Shown here piece by piece: positions 1 through 9,701 of a stretch of DNA of 39,908 bases (position 1 is the stretch's first letter; the number at the start of each line of letters is the position of its first letter). The position numbers and the translations under genes were made by a program. The notes below the pieces were generated by a model that was not told the origin of the DNA, did not search any database, and saw nothing but the letters and a program-made list of their open reading frames with translations. The DNA is from Stenotrophomonas sp. UBA2302 (GTDB lineage Bacteria > Pseudomonadota > Gammaproteobacteria > Xanthomonadales > Xanthomonadaceae): positions 25,707 through 65,614 of the forward strand of contig DDVW01000024.1 of NCBI GenBank assembly GCA_002345545.1. Reading direction: 5' to 3'.

Positions 1-222
1 GGTGCCACCGCCGATCTGGTCGGCACGATGGAGCACTGGCAGCACGACACCTTCATCGTGCGCTGGGACAACCGCTCGCTCAACGCCGACGCCTTCGTCA
101 ATTTCAGTCTCGATCCGGATGGCAAGGTGCGCGAAGTCCGCATGCAGGCGGTGTCCTCGCTGACCGACTTCAGCTTCGACTTCCAGGACCTGCTGTTGGT
201 GCCGGTGCCCGAAAAGAAGTGA
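1..222 (+). CDS. Serine hydrolase (beta-lactamase family), C-terminal fragment with DUF3471-like domain
   Basis: The reading frame is open from the first base and ends with TGA at 220-222, so this is the last 73 residues of a gene that starts before the window. The sequence (EHWQHDTF, then RWDNRSL, then DAFVNFSLDPDGKV, then LTDFSFDFQDL) looks like the DUF3471 domain. That domain commonly follows the penicillin-binding/beta-lactamase-type serine hydrolase domain in xanthomonad proteins. The catalytic Ser-x-x-Lys part is not in the window, so activity cannot be judged. The first ATG in the fragment (28) is probably internal. The family call rests on remembered similarity of the tail only. Confidence 0.7.
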   Translation, partial: GATADLVGTMEHWQHDTFIVRWDNRSLNADAFVNFSLDPDGKVREVRMQAVSSLTDFSFDFQDLLLVPVPEKK

Positions 223-523
223 GTGCCACAGCGCCATCGGCAACGCCGATGGTCGGCAAGCGGAGGGACTGCCGCACAACGCGGCCTTTGCCGCGAAGCG
301 CCATGCGACGCAGATAGACAGGCCAGTTGCCCCGGTACCAGAAGAGGCATGCCATCAAGGGCATGCCTCTTACCTTGCTACCATTTCGGGTTTGCCCCGC
401 ACCGGGGCAGGCTCCGCTGCGGTTGTGCCGCAGATGGGCATGTGAAGTCCACCCGTCGCCTGACCTCAGTGTCGCGGGGATACGCGACAATGCCCGGTAT
501 CCTCCGTCCGCTGGTCTGCTTCC
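223..523. other. Gene-free 301-bp gap rich in perfect stem-loops
   Basis: No convincing gene is seen between the hydrolase stop and the ABC transporter. The gap holds several perfect inverted repeats in series: 234-241/245-252 (CCATCGGC), 271-275/281-285 (GCCGC), 342-353/360-371 (12 bp, AAGAGGCATGCC), 394-399/403-408, 417-422/428-433 and 470-476/483-489 (TGTCGCG). The GCGGC at 281-285 could alternatively pair with GCCGC at 290-294. The first hairpin lies 12 bases after the upstream stop codon and may end that transcript, although no T-run follows. The rest may be REP-like sequence or leader RNA of the transporter gene; function is unknown. Confidence 0.6.
342..371. repeat. Perfect 12-bp inverted repeat (REP-like or terminator-like)
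   Basis: Arms 342-353 and 360-371 pair perfectly around a 6-base loop (ATCAAG). The arm contains GGCATGCC and ends in AAGAGG/CCTCTT. No run of T follows on either strand, so it is not a textbook intrinsic terminator. It may be a repetitive extragenic palindrome, but no second copy is seen in this window. Confidence 0.55.
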
Positions 524-2356
<1,833 letters not shown>

Positions 2357-2402
2357 GCAGGCGCTGCTGCCGCCACGGGCACGCCACAGGCGCATGAAAG
2401 AA

Positions 2403-2435
2403 AAAGCCTCCGCCAGCAATGCTGACGGAGGCTTT
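2403..2435. terminator. Bidirectional intrinsic terminator between converging genes
   Basis: Arms 2403-2417 and 2421-2435 form a 15-bp stem with one C-A mismatch and a 3-base loop. The plus strand ends in GCTTTC. The minus strand continues as GCTTTTTCTTT, a good T-run. It serves the minus-strand DUF1993 gene best and can also end the ABC exporter transcript. Confidence 0.85.
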
Positions 2436-2525
2436 CAGACAGCGGGCGGCCGCAGTGGGTAGCCCGGGAAAGCGAAGCGCACCCGGGGGTTCCTCAATGT
2501 GGCAAAGCCTGGCGGGCCGGTAGAC

Positions 2526-3038
2526 TCAGTAGCTGCCCATGTAATCGCGCTTGCCGATCTCCACGCCGTTGTGGCGCAGGATCGCGTAGCTGGTGGTCAT
2601 GTGGAAGAAGAACTGCGGCAGGCCGTACTGCAGCAGGTACACATTGCCTTGCAGCTTCTTTTCCTTCGGCGTGCCCGGACGCAGCACGATCTCGCGCGAC
2701 TCGCTGCCGTCGAACTGTTCGGCGCTGAGGCTGTCGATATGCGCCAGTGTCTTGGCGATCAGTGCCTGCAGTTCGGCGAAGCCGGCTTCGGCGTTGTCCG
2801 GCCACGACGGCACTTCGGTATTGCTCAGGCGCGAGCTGATGCCCTTGGCGAAATCGGTCGCGATCTGCACCTGGCGCACCAGCGGGAACATGTCCGGGAA
2901 CAGGCGTGCACCCAGCAGCGCGGCCGGGTCGATCTTCTTCTCGGTGGCGTGGGCTTCGGCCTTGGCCAACACCTCGGACAGGGCAGTGAGCATCTGCTTG
3001 AGGACGGGAACCGAGGCGCTGTACATCGAAAGGGACAT
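2526..3038 (-). CDS. DUF1993 family protein
   Basis: A 170-residue protein matching the DUF1993 family over its full length. That family is predicted to form a four-helix bundle related to DinB-like proteins. Recognisable parts are the start MSLSMYSASVPV, the central DFAKGISSRL and the C-terminal QFFFHMTTSYAILRHNGVEIGK, where the two nearby histidines recall the putative metal site of DinB-like folds. No signal peptide or membrane segment is present, so it is likely cytoplasmic. The start is supported by GGAG 7 bases upstream (minus strand). It is a single-gene unit ended by the hairpin at 2403-2435. The biological role is not known. Confidence 0.8.
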   Translation of the reverse strand: MSLSMYSASVPVLKQMLTALSEVLAKAEAHATEKKIDPAALLGARLFPDMFPLVRQVQIATDFAKGISSRLSNTEVPSWPDNAEAGFAELQALIAKTLAHIDSLSAEQFDGSESREIVLRPGTPKEKKLQGNVYLLQYGLPQFFFHMTTSYAILRHNGVEIGKRDYMGSY

Positions 3039-3150
3039 GGTGGAACTCCGTTGAGAGGGGGAACCGGCGCGGTGTGGTCGCGCATGCTGAAACCCCTACA
3101 GCATAGGCCGTCCGTCGACGCGGCGTGGCCGCTGGCACACTACGCTGTTC

Positions 3151-3172
3151 AGGCCCGGCGGCTGCCGGGCCT
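3151..3172 (-). terminator. Stem-loop after the acyl-CoA dehydrogenase gene
   Basis: A perfect 9-bp stem (3151-3159 with 3164-3172, AGGCCCGGC) and a 4-base loop lie 18 bases past the dehydrogenase stop codon. No clear T-run follows on the minus strand, so termination would be weak or factor-assisted. Confidence 0.5.
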
Positions 3173-3190
3173 GGTATGCCCACGTGGCGA

Positions 3191-4981
3191 TCAGTCGCCG
3201 AAGTGCAGCGGATCCATGGCCATCAGCGAATCGGCACCGGCAGCGATGCCGGCGGCGTGGCTGAGGGTGCGCGGCAGGATGCGGGCGTAGTAGAAACGCG
3301 CAGTTTCCAGCTTGGCCTGTTTGAAGCTGTCGGTCTGGGTCGATGCCTGCGCCGCAGCCACCGAGCGTGCCCACCAGTAGGCCAGTGCCACGTAGCCGCT
3401 GTAGAACAGGTAATCCCAGCTGGCCGCGCCCAGCTCTTCCGGGTTGGCGGCGGCGCGCTGCAGCACGTCGATGGTCAGCGTGCCCCATTCCCTGGCCTTG
3501 GCACCGAGTACCGGCAGGAATTCGGCGACGGCCGGGTTGCTGGCGTTGGCGGCGATGAACTGCTCGATTTCGGCCAGGAACAGCTTCAGCCCGGCGCCCT
3601 GCGAGACGGCGGTCTTGCGGCCGATCAGGTCCAGCGCCTGGATGCCGGTGGTGCCTTCATACAGCGTGGTGATGCGGGCGTCGCGTGCGTACTGCTCCAT
3701 GCCGTGCTCGGCGATGTAGCCGTGGCCGCCGAACACCTGCTGGCCGTTGTAGGTGGCCTCGATGCTCCATTCGGTGAGGCACGCCTTGACGATCGGAGTG
3801 AGGAAGCTGACCAGCGTCTCGGCGTCGGCGCGGGCCTTGTCGTCCTTGGCGTGCTGGGCGGCATCGAGCTGGGTGTAGGCGTGCGCGGCCAGCAGGCGAC
3901 CACCTTCGGTCAGTGCCTTGGTGGTCAGCAGCATGCGACGCACGTCGGGCTGGGCGATGATCGGATCGGCCGGCTTGTCCGCCAACTGGGCACCCTTGGG
4001 CGCACGCGACTGCAGGCGTTCGCGGGCATAGGCCAGCGCACCCTGGTAGGCGCGCTCGGACTGCGCCAGGCCCTGCACGCCGACACCGAGGCGGGCGGAG
4101 TTCATCATCACGAACATCGCCTGCAGGCCCTTGTGCGGCTGGCCGACCAGGTAGCCTTGCGCGCCGTCGAAATTCATCACGCAGGTCGAGGAGCCATGGA
4201 TGCCCATCTTGTGCTCCAGCGAGCCGCAGCGCAGCGTGTTGCGCTCGCCCTTGTTGCCGTCGCGGTCGACCTTGAACTTGGGAGTGACGAACAGCGAGAT
4301 GCCCTTCGGCCCCGGCGGGGCGTCGGGCAGCTTGGCCAGCACCAGGTGCGCGATGTTCTCGCTCAGGTCGTGCTCGCCGGCGGTGATGAAGATCTTGGTA
4401 CCGCTGATCGCGTAGCTGCCGTCGGCATTGGGTTCGGCACGGGTCTTGATCAGGCCCAGGTCGGTGCCGGCGTGCGGCTCGGTCAGACACATGGTGCCGG
4501 TCCAGTGGCCGGCCACCAGCGGCTTGAGGAAGGCTTCCTTCTGCCAGTCCTCGCCATAGTGCTTGAGCGCCTCGACCGCGCCGTGCGACAGCATCGGGAA
4601 CAGGCTCCAGGCCAGGTTGGCCGAAGACACCATCTCGCTCAGCGCCATGCCCAGCGTGCCGGGCATGCCCTGGCCGCCGAAGTCCGGGGACGCGGTCAGG
4701 CCGGTCCAGCCGCCTTCGACGAATTGCGCATAGGCCTCCTTGAAGCCCGGAGCGGTGGTGACCTCGCCGGTGGCCTTGTCCAGCGTGCAGCCACTCTGGT
4801 CGCCGACGGCGTTCAGCGGGGCCAGTACCGTGCTGCTGAAACGGCCGGCTTCTTCCAGCACCGCGTCGATGACGTCGGCACTGGCTTCTTCAAAGCCCAT
4901 CGCGGCAAACAAGGACTCGGCCTTGAGCACGTCATGCAGGGCGAAGCGGAGGTCGGTAACAGGGGCTTTGTAGTTGCTCAT
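3191..4981 (-). CDS. Acyl-CoA dehydrogenase (long FadE/DmdC-like type)
   Basis: A 596-residue FAD-dependent acyl-CoA dehydrogenase, longer than the roughly 380-residue short form because it has an N-terminal extension and an extra C-terminal domain. The flavin/substrate motif MCLTEPHAGTDLG is intact in the middle of the chain. The segment TTLYEGTTGIQALDL carries the expected catalytic glutamate (in YEGT). Members of this class oxidise acyl-CoA to enoyl-CoA in beta-oxidation or related acyl-CoA breakdown and pass electrons to ETF. Many are labelled 3-methylmercaptopropionyl-CoA dehydrogenase by homology alone, and the substrate here is undetermined. The next gene upstream on the same strand is a small lipoprotein 41 bp away, possibly co-transcribed but with no obvious functional link. 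Confidence 0.88.
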   Translation of the reverse strand: MSNYKAPVTDLRFALHDVLKAESLFAAMGFEEASADVIDAVLEEAGRFSSTVLAPLNAVGDQSGCTLDKATGEVTTAPGFKEAYAQFVEGGWTGLTASPDFGGQGMPGTLGMALSEMVSSANLAWSLFPMLSHGAVEALKHYGEDWQKEAFLKPLVAGHWTGTMCLTEPHAGTDLGLIKTRAEPNADGSYAISGTKIFITAGEHDLSENIAHLVLAKLPDAPPGPKGISLFVTPKFKVDRDGNKGERNTLRCGSLEHKMGIHGSSTCVMNFDGAQGYLVGQPHKGLQAMFVMMNSARLGVGVQGLAQSERAYQGALAYARERLQSRAPKGAQLADKPADPIIAQPDVRRMLLTTKALTEGGRLLAAHAYTQLDAAQHAKDDKARADAETLVSFLTPIVKACLTEWSIEATYNGQQVFGGHGYIAEHGMEQYARDARITTLYEGTTGIQALDLIGRKTAVSQGAGLKLFLAEIEQFIAANASNPAVAEFLPVLGAKAREWGTLTIDVLQRAAANPEELGAASWDYLFYSGYVALAYWWARSVAAAQASTQTDSFKQAKLETARFYYARILPRTLSHAAGIAAGADSLMAMDPLHFGD

Positions 4982-5022
4982 CAGACGATTCTCGAACGAT
5001 GCGGAAAACGGGGACGGGGGGT

Positions 5023-5499
5023 TCAGCGCAGCACGCCGGGCAGACCGGGCGCCTGGTTGAGGCTGTTGCGGGACTTCACTTCGAAGCTGCGCTGCTTCCT
5101 TTCTTCTGGAGTGGCACTGACAGTGCCTTCCAGCTCGTAGAACAGCGTGCGGCCGCCAGCCAGCGCATCGGCGACGACGATCCGGGCCGAGGAGCTCGGC
5201 TGCATGCGCACGCTGACAACATCCGCCGATTCCGGGCCGATCGACACGGCCGGGCTGGCGTTCAGGGTGCCGGCGCTCTCTTCGCCGACCTTCACCGCAA
5301 GCGCGACCGAATCAAACCGCATCGGCATCGAACTGTAGTTGCGCAGGCGCAACTGCACAGCCCAGTTGCCCTCGCTGTCGACGGTAAGCTGCTGGATGCT
5401 GGCCGCGGGCTCGGAAACACGCTTGACCTTGCCACTGCCGCAGGCGGTCATGGCAAGGGCGATCAGTGCGACCAGGGCGTAACGGGTGCGCAAACGCAT
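5023..5499 (-). CDS. Small predicted lipoprotein, LEA14-like beta-sandwich possible
   Basis: A 158-residue protein with a signal peptide (MRLRTRYALVALIALAM) ending in a lipobox-like TAC-GS, so Cys20 is the likely lipidated residue and the product would be membrane anchored. The rest is soluble and beta-strand rich (WAVQLRLRNYSSMPMRFDSVALAV), a pattern reminiscent of the LEA type 2/WHy fold, but that is inference. The C-terminal part contains a charged stretch (TPEERKQRSFEVKSRN). It lies 41 bp upstream of the acyl-CoA dehydrogenase on the same strand and is divergent from the TonB-dependent receptor. Function unknown. Confidence 0.7.
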   Translation of the reverse strand: MRLRTRYALVALIALAMTACGSGKVKRVSEPAASIQQLTVDSEGNWAVQLRLRNYSSMPMRFDSVALAVKVGEESAGTLNASPAVSIGPESADVVSVRMQPSSSARIVVADALAGGRTLFYELEGTVSATPEERKQRSFEVKSRNSLNQAPGLPGVLR

Positions 5500-5608
5500 A
5501 TGGCGGTGTCCTCATGCAGAAACGGATCACCCGGAAGGATACTACGGCGTATGGCAGGAAGGGCGGGCCGTTGGTCTGCAAGAACGGAGCAACGGCGTCT
5601 GGCATGGC

Positions 5609-5615
5609 GGAACTT
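5609..5615 (+). promoter_or_regulatory. Candidate ECF-type -35 element (GGAACTT) upstream of the receptor gene
   Basis: GGAACTT matches the classic -35 motif of many ECF sigma factors and lies 78 bases before the chosen receptor start. The best downstream -10-like motif (TCAAA, 5629-5633) is only 13 bases away, shorter than usual. It is therefore only a candidate target of the ECF sigma factor encoded at 9114-9701. Confidence 0.25.
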
Positions 5616-5692
5616 CAGCGGTTGTGCATCAAACAGGTGAGAGGCCGGCAATGGCCATCGTTTTCGCACCTAATTTCCGGGGGATACATCAC

Positions 5693-8600
5693 ATGCGTTC
5701 ATTCAAGTTGTTGCCGCTTGCAAGTGCTATCCGCAGCGGTCTGGCGATTGCGGCCCTGTGCGTGGCAGCCCCGGTATTCGCGGCCCCACCGCAGTTCGAT
5801 GTGGATGGGGGACATATCGAGGATGTGCTGCCTGAATTTGCACGTCAGGCCGGCATCCAGATCATCGCCCCGGCCAATGAGGCCGGTGGGGTGCGTATCG
5901 AGGTCGGGCGGCTCAAGGGGCAGATGGATGTACGTCAGGCACTGAACCGGTTGCTGGATGGCACCGGCCTAACCGTTGCCTCCGACGATGGTCACACCAT
6001 CACCCTGCGTGCGGCTTCGCCGATGCTGGCGTCGCTGAACGGCCTCGGTGGGCTGGGTCTGGTGCAGGCGGCGCAGGCAGCCGAGCCGGTGGCGCCCACA
6101 CCAGCGCCCGCCATCAATCAGAACGTGAGCACACTGGACCAGGTGACCGTGGTTGGCAGCCAGATCAAGGGCAGCAAATCGGCGGCGATCCTGCCCGTGG
6201 CGACGCTGCAGACCGAGCAGATCGAGGCCACCGGCGCGGTTTCCGGCGACGAGCTGTACCGTTCCATCCCGCAGATGGGCGACGTGTCGTTCAGGGGCAC
6301 CAACGGTGGCAACAGCTCCAACTACGCCCGGGGTGACATCGCATCGGTGAATCTGCGCGGGCTGGGCGTCGGCAATACGCTGCTGCTGATCAATGGCCGC
6401 CGTACTGTTGTCCATCCGATGAGTCAGGCCGACGGCAACCTGGTGCCGGTGCTGACCTACAACGCCAACGCGGTGCCGGTGTCCAACCTGCAGCGTGTGG
6501 AGGTGCTGCTGGATGGCGCCGCCGCAATCTACGGTACCGATGCGGTGGCCGGCGTGGTCAACAATGTGCTGCGCGACGATATGGACGGCGGCACCATCAG
6601 CGTGCAGAAGGGCATCGGCGAGGGCACCAATCTCAGCGATATCGGCATCAATGGCATGTGGGGCAAGAACTCCGAAGACCTGCGCTCCAACATCACCGTC
6701 GCCTTCAACTACTACAACACCACCGGACTGAATTCACTGGACCAGGACTGGACCCGCAATGGCAACCGCGCCGCCGATTTCGCCGGTACGCCGTTCGCAG
6801 GGCTGGCTGGTGTGGACAACCGCAACACCAACAGTCCGTGGGGCAACTTCACCGCGGTCGGTCCGCGTGTGTCGCAGAACGGCACCTGGTTGACTACCGC
6901 CGCTGGCGCCTTCCACGTGCAGCCGATCGGCAACAGTGGCTGTGGCGCGACCATTGCCGACGGCATCTGCGTGCAGTCCGGCAGCAAGGCGACCTCCGGC
7001 GCCGATGCCAACCTGCGTGACAACCAGCAGTCGCAATATCCGATCTCGATCAATCCGGACGTGCGCCGTCTGAACCTGTTTGTCACCGGCAAGCACGATT
7101 TCGACAACGGCATTTCGTTCTTCAGCGAGGCCGGCATCTACAACTCGCGTGCCTACAGCCTGCAGAACGGCGTCAACAGCATCACCGCACTGCCGATGAC
7201 GGTGGCCGCGAGCAATTACTGGAACCCGTTCGGGGCGATGTACCTGCCCGATGGCACGCTCAACCCGAACCGTCTGCAGGGCCTGAACATCGGTCCGGAT
7301 GGTGTGCCGGTCACGTTGACCAGCTACCGTTTCGAGCGGCCGACCCGTATTGAGGTCGACAATACCCAGGTGCGTGCCCTGATCGGCCTGCGTGGCTTCC
7401 ATTACGGTTTCGACTGGGAAAGCGCGGCGCTGTACTCGCAGGCCAAGGTCAAGGACACCCAGGACGCGGTGAGCATGTCGCTGTTCCAGCAGGCGCTGGC
7501 CAATCCGACCGCCTCTGCCTACAACCCGTTCTGCGGCGGCTGCAACGACTGGGATTCTCTCGACCAGTTCTTCTACAAGGCCAAGCGCCAGGCGCAGACC
7601 GAGCTGTTCCTGTGGGACTTCAAGGTCTCGCGTCCGGACCTGTTCCGCACCTGGGCCGGTGATGTCGGCATGGCCGCCGGTGTGGAAGCGCGGCATGAAA
7701 CCCAGCGTGATGACCGTGATGCGCGCGTGGACGGCTCGGTGACCTTCACCGATGCGATCACCGGCGTGGCGTATCCCAGTGACATGTATGGCGTCAGCCC
7801 GACCCCCGATACCTACGGTTCGCGCACTGTGGCCGGGCTGTTCGCCGAGCTCTCGGTGCCGCTGGTGTCGCCGGAGATGGGTGTACCGCTGGTGCGCTCG
7901 CTGGATCTGCAGGTGGCCGGTCGCGCCGAGCGCTACAACGATTTCGGCAATGTCGCCAAGCCGAAGCTGGCGCTGGGCTGGCAGATTTTCGATGGCCTGA
8001 CCTTGCGTTCATCCTGGGCCAAGGGCTTCCGTGCGCCCAACCTGGAACAGGTCAACGCCACGGTGGTCAGCCGCTCCAACAACCGCACCGACTACATCCA
8101 GTGCGAGGCCGATGTGCGCACCGGCGCACAGGGCTCCATCGCCGGTTGCGGCGGTTACACCTATTCGACCACCGCGCGCCGCTCCGGCAATCCGGACCTG
8201 AAGCCGGAAACCTCGACCAATACCAGTGCCGGTCTGGTGTTCCAGCCGCGCTTCATCCCCGAGGACTATGGCCGTTTCACCTTCGCGGTGGATTACTACA
8301 AGTACGAGCAGGAGGGCATCATCGGCCTGTTTGGCGAAGGCAACGCGCTGATCCTAGATTACATCCTGCGCCAGCAGGGTGGCAGCAATGCTGCCGTGGT
8401 CCGTGCCGATGCCACCGTCGATGAGATCGCGCGTTTCGCCGGTACCGGCCTGGATCCGGCCGGCAAGGTGCTCTACGTCACGGATCAGTATGTCAACCTG
8501 GAGCCGCAGACGCTGCGTGGCGTGGATTACAACGTCAGCTGGAATTCGCCGGAAACCCGCATCGGCCGTTTCGACGTGTCGGTCACCGGCACCCATCTGA

Positions 8601-9052
8601 TCGAGTTCTACCGTCAGCGTTCGCCGGCACTGCAGGCGCTGGAAGATGCCAAGGGCACCGGTCTGGTCGATCCGTCGATCCGCATCACTGGCGGTGGCGA
8701 CCTGATCGGCAATGGCGGCAACCCGGAATGGAAGTGGTCCGGCACGTTGACCTGGCGCTACCGGCAGCTGTCGGTAGGGGCCACCGCGCGTTATGCCAGT
8801 TCCTATGTCGACAACTTCCTGACGCTGTCCGATGGCACGCCGTGGACGGTGCAGTCGCAGACCCTGGCCAACGCCTTTGTGAAGTACGACTTCGAGCGGG
8901 AGGGCTGGCTCGACGGTGTATCGCTGAAATTCGGTGCCAACAATCTGGCCAACAAGCGCCCGCCGGTGGCTGACGACGTGTTCGGCTTCCCGTCCGGTGT
9001 ATACCAGGCCAATCCGCGCTACTGGTACATCAATGTGGGTAAGGCGTTTTGA
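5693..9052 (+). CDS. TonB-dependent receptor with N-terminal STN signalling domain
   Basis: This 1119-residue outer-membrane receptor starts at the ATG that gives a proper signal peptide (MRSFKLLPLASAIRSG, then AALCVAAPVFA, cut near residue 30) and has CCGGGGGA just upstream. The open frame reaches back to 5486, but the extra residues are not signal-like. Order of parts: STN (secretin/TonB short N-terminal) domain at about 34-105 (FDVDGGHIEDVLPEFARQAG), a TonB-box-like LDQVTVVG near 147, a plug domain, then a long barrel ending in phenylalanine (YINVGKAF), the usual outer-membrane assembly signal. STN domains pass a ligand-bound signal to a FecR-type anti-sigma factor, and such a gene follows. 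The two exported hydrolases downstream suggest an amide or peptide-like ligand rather than a metal chelate, by inference. No Fur box is seen upstream. Confidence 0.9.
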   Translation: MRSFKLLPLASAIRSGLAIAALCVAAPVFAAPPQFDVDGGHIEDVLPEFARQAGIQIIAPANEAGGVRIEVGRLKGQMDVRQALNRLLDGTGLTVASDDGHTITLRAASPMLASLNGLGGLGLVQAAQAAEPVAPTPAPAINQNVSTLDQVTVVGSQIKGSKSAAILPVATLQTEQIEATGAVSGDELYRSIPQMGDVSFRGTNGGNSSNYARGDIASVNLRGLGVGNTLLLINGRRTVVHPMSQADGNLVPVLTYNANAVPVSNLQRVEVLLDGAAAIYGTDAVAGVVNNVLRDDMDGGTISVQKGIGEGTNLSDIGINGMWGKNSEDLRSNITVAFNYYNTTGLNSLDQDWTRNGNRAADFAGTPFAGLAGVDNRNTNSPWGNFTAVGPRVSQNGTWLTTAAGAFHVQPIGNSGCGATIADGICVQSGSKATSGADANLRDNQQSQYPISINPDVRRLNLFVTGKHDFDNGISFFSEAGIYNSRAYSLQNGVNSITALPMTVAASNYWNPFGAMYLPDGTLNPNRLQGLNIGPDGVPVTLTSYRFERPTRIEVDNTQVRALIGLRGFHYGFDWESAALYSQAKVKDTQDAVSMSLFQQALANPTASAYNPFCGGCNDWDSLDQFFYKAKRQAQTELFLWDFKVSRPDLFRTWAGDVGMAAGVEARHETQRDDRDARVDGSVTFTDAITGVAYPSDMYGVSPTPDTYGSRTVAGLFAELSVPLVSPEMGVPLVRSLDLQVAGRAERYNDFGNVAKPKLALGWQIFDGLTLRSSWAKGFRAPNLEQVNATVVSRSNNRTDYIQCEADVRTGAQGSIAGCGGYTYSTTARRSGNPDLKPETSTNTSAGLVFQPRFIPEDYGRFTFAVDYYKYEQEGIIGLFGEGNALILDYILRQQGGSNAAVVRADATVDEIARFAGTGLDPAGKVLYVTDQYVNLEPQTLRGVDYNVSWNSPETRIGRFDVSVTGTHLIEFYRQRSPALQALEDAKGTGLVDPSIRITGGGDLIGNGGNPEWKWSGTLTWRYRQLSVGATARYASSYVDNFLTLSDGTPWTVQSQTLANAFVKYDFEREGWLDGVSLKFGANNLANKRPPVADDVFGFPSGVYQANPRYWYINVGKAF

Positions 9053-9113
9053 TGAAAGCGGTTGATGCGACCAGCACCACCAGGCGGTTGTCGGGTGGTG
9101 TGCAGGTGAAGCG

Positions 9114-9701
9114 ATGAAGGCGGCGCTGGCGAAGGAGCGCAGCCAATGGCTGGCCGAGCATGTGCTGCCGTGCGAGCCGGAGCTGCGGGACTGGCTCAAG
9201 CGGCGTTTGCCGGCCCGCCAGGATGCTGATGACGTAATCCAGGAAACCTACGCGATCCTGGCAGCGATGGCGGACGTCTCGCACGTCCGCCAGCCGCGTG
9301 CCTACGTGTATTCGGTGGCGCAATCGGTGGTGCTGCAGCAGTTGCGGCGCGCGCAGGTAGTGTCGATCGAAGCGGTGGCGGAGATCGAGCAGTTGGCCCA
9401 CGAAGGGGATCATGCCTGCCCCGAACGCACGACGTCGTCGCGGCAGGAGCTGGCCCGGATCGGCGTGCTGATCAACAGCCTGCCGGCCAAGTGCCGGCAG
9501 GCATTCATATTGCGGCGGGTGGAGGGCTATTCGCAGCGCGAGATCGCCGAGCGCATGCAGATCAGCGAGAACACGGTCGAGAAACACATCTGCAAGGGCA
9601 TCCGGATTTTGATGGAGTCGATGAAGCGGCATGGCAACGGGGCGGAACAAGGCAGGGAACGGCCTGATGCAGGAGGTACACGGCATGCACGCAGACGCTG
9701 A
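9114..9701 (+). CDS. ECF RNA polymerase sigma factor, FecI type
   Basis: A 195-residue sigma factor with region 2 in the first half (ADDVIQETYAILAAM) and region 4 in the second (LPAKCRQAFILRRVEGYSQ followed by the helix-turn-helix REIAERMQISENTVEKHI). This arrangement and the ending match FecI-like factors that act in cell-surface signalling. AGGTGA lies a few bases before the start. The last 17 bases overlap the start of the FecR gene, implying coupled translation. It would transcribe the receptor operon when the receptor is occupied, by analogy with fecI/fecR. The position downstream of the receptor gene is unusual, because fecI-fecR normally precede it. The last 20 or so residues are basic and have no obvious homology. 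Confidence 0.9.
   Translation: MKAALAKERSQWLAEHVLPCEPELRDWLKRRLPARQDADDVIQETYAILAAMADVSHVRQPRAYVYSVAQSVVLQQLRRAQVVSIEAVAEIEQLAHEGDHACPERTTSSRQELARIGVLINSLPAKCRQAFILRRVEGYSQREIAERMQISENTVEKHICKGIRILMESMKRHGNGAEQGRERPDAGGTRHARRR
9671..9676 (+). promoter_or_regulatory. Ribosome binding site deciding the FecR start
   Basis: A perfect AGGAGG is followed 8 bases later by the ATG at 9685. This supports 9685 over the in-frame ATGs at 9631 and 9667. The site lies inside the end of the sigma factor gene. Confidence 0.8.

Noticed and set aside
3125..5140. Long plus-strand open frame (671 codons) opposite the acyl-CoA dehydrogenase
   Set aside because: It is the antisense frame of a well-recognised dehydrogenase. 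The translation is Gly/Ala/Gln/His-rich without any family motif, a usual artefact of high-GC codon use.
5486..5692. Extending the receptor gene upstream to the ATG at 5486
   Set aside because: The extra 69 residues are not signal-like and would overlap the divergent lipoprotein gene. The ATG at 5693 gives a proper signal peptide and has a ribosome site.
9631..9684. Earlier start for the FecR-type gene
   Set aside because: AGGAGG at 9671-9676 is ideally placed for the ATG at 9685; the earlier residues do not match the family.
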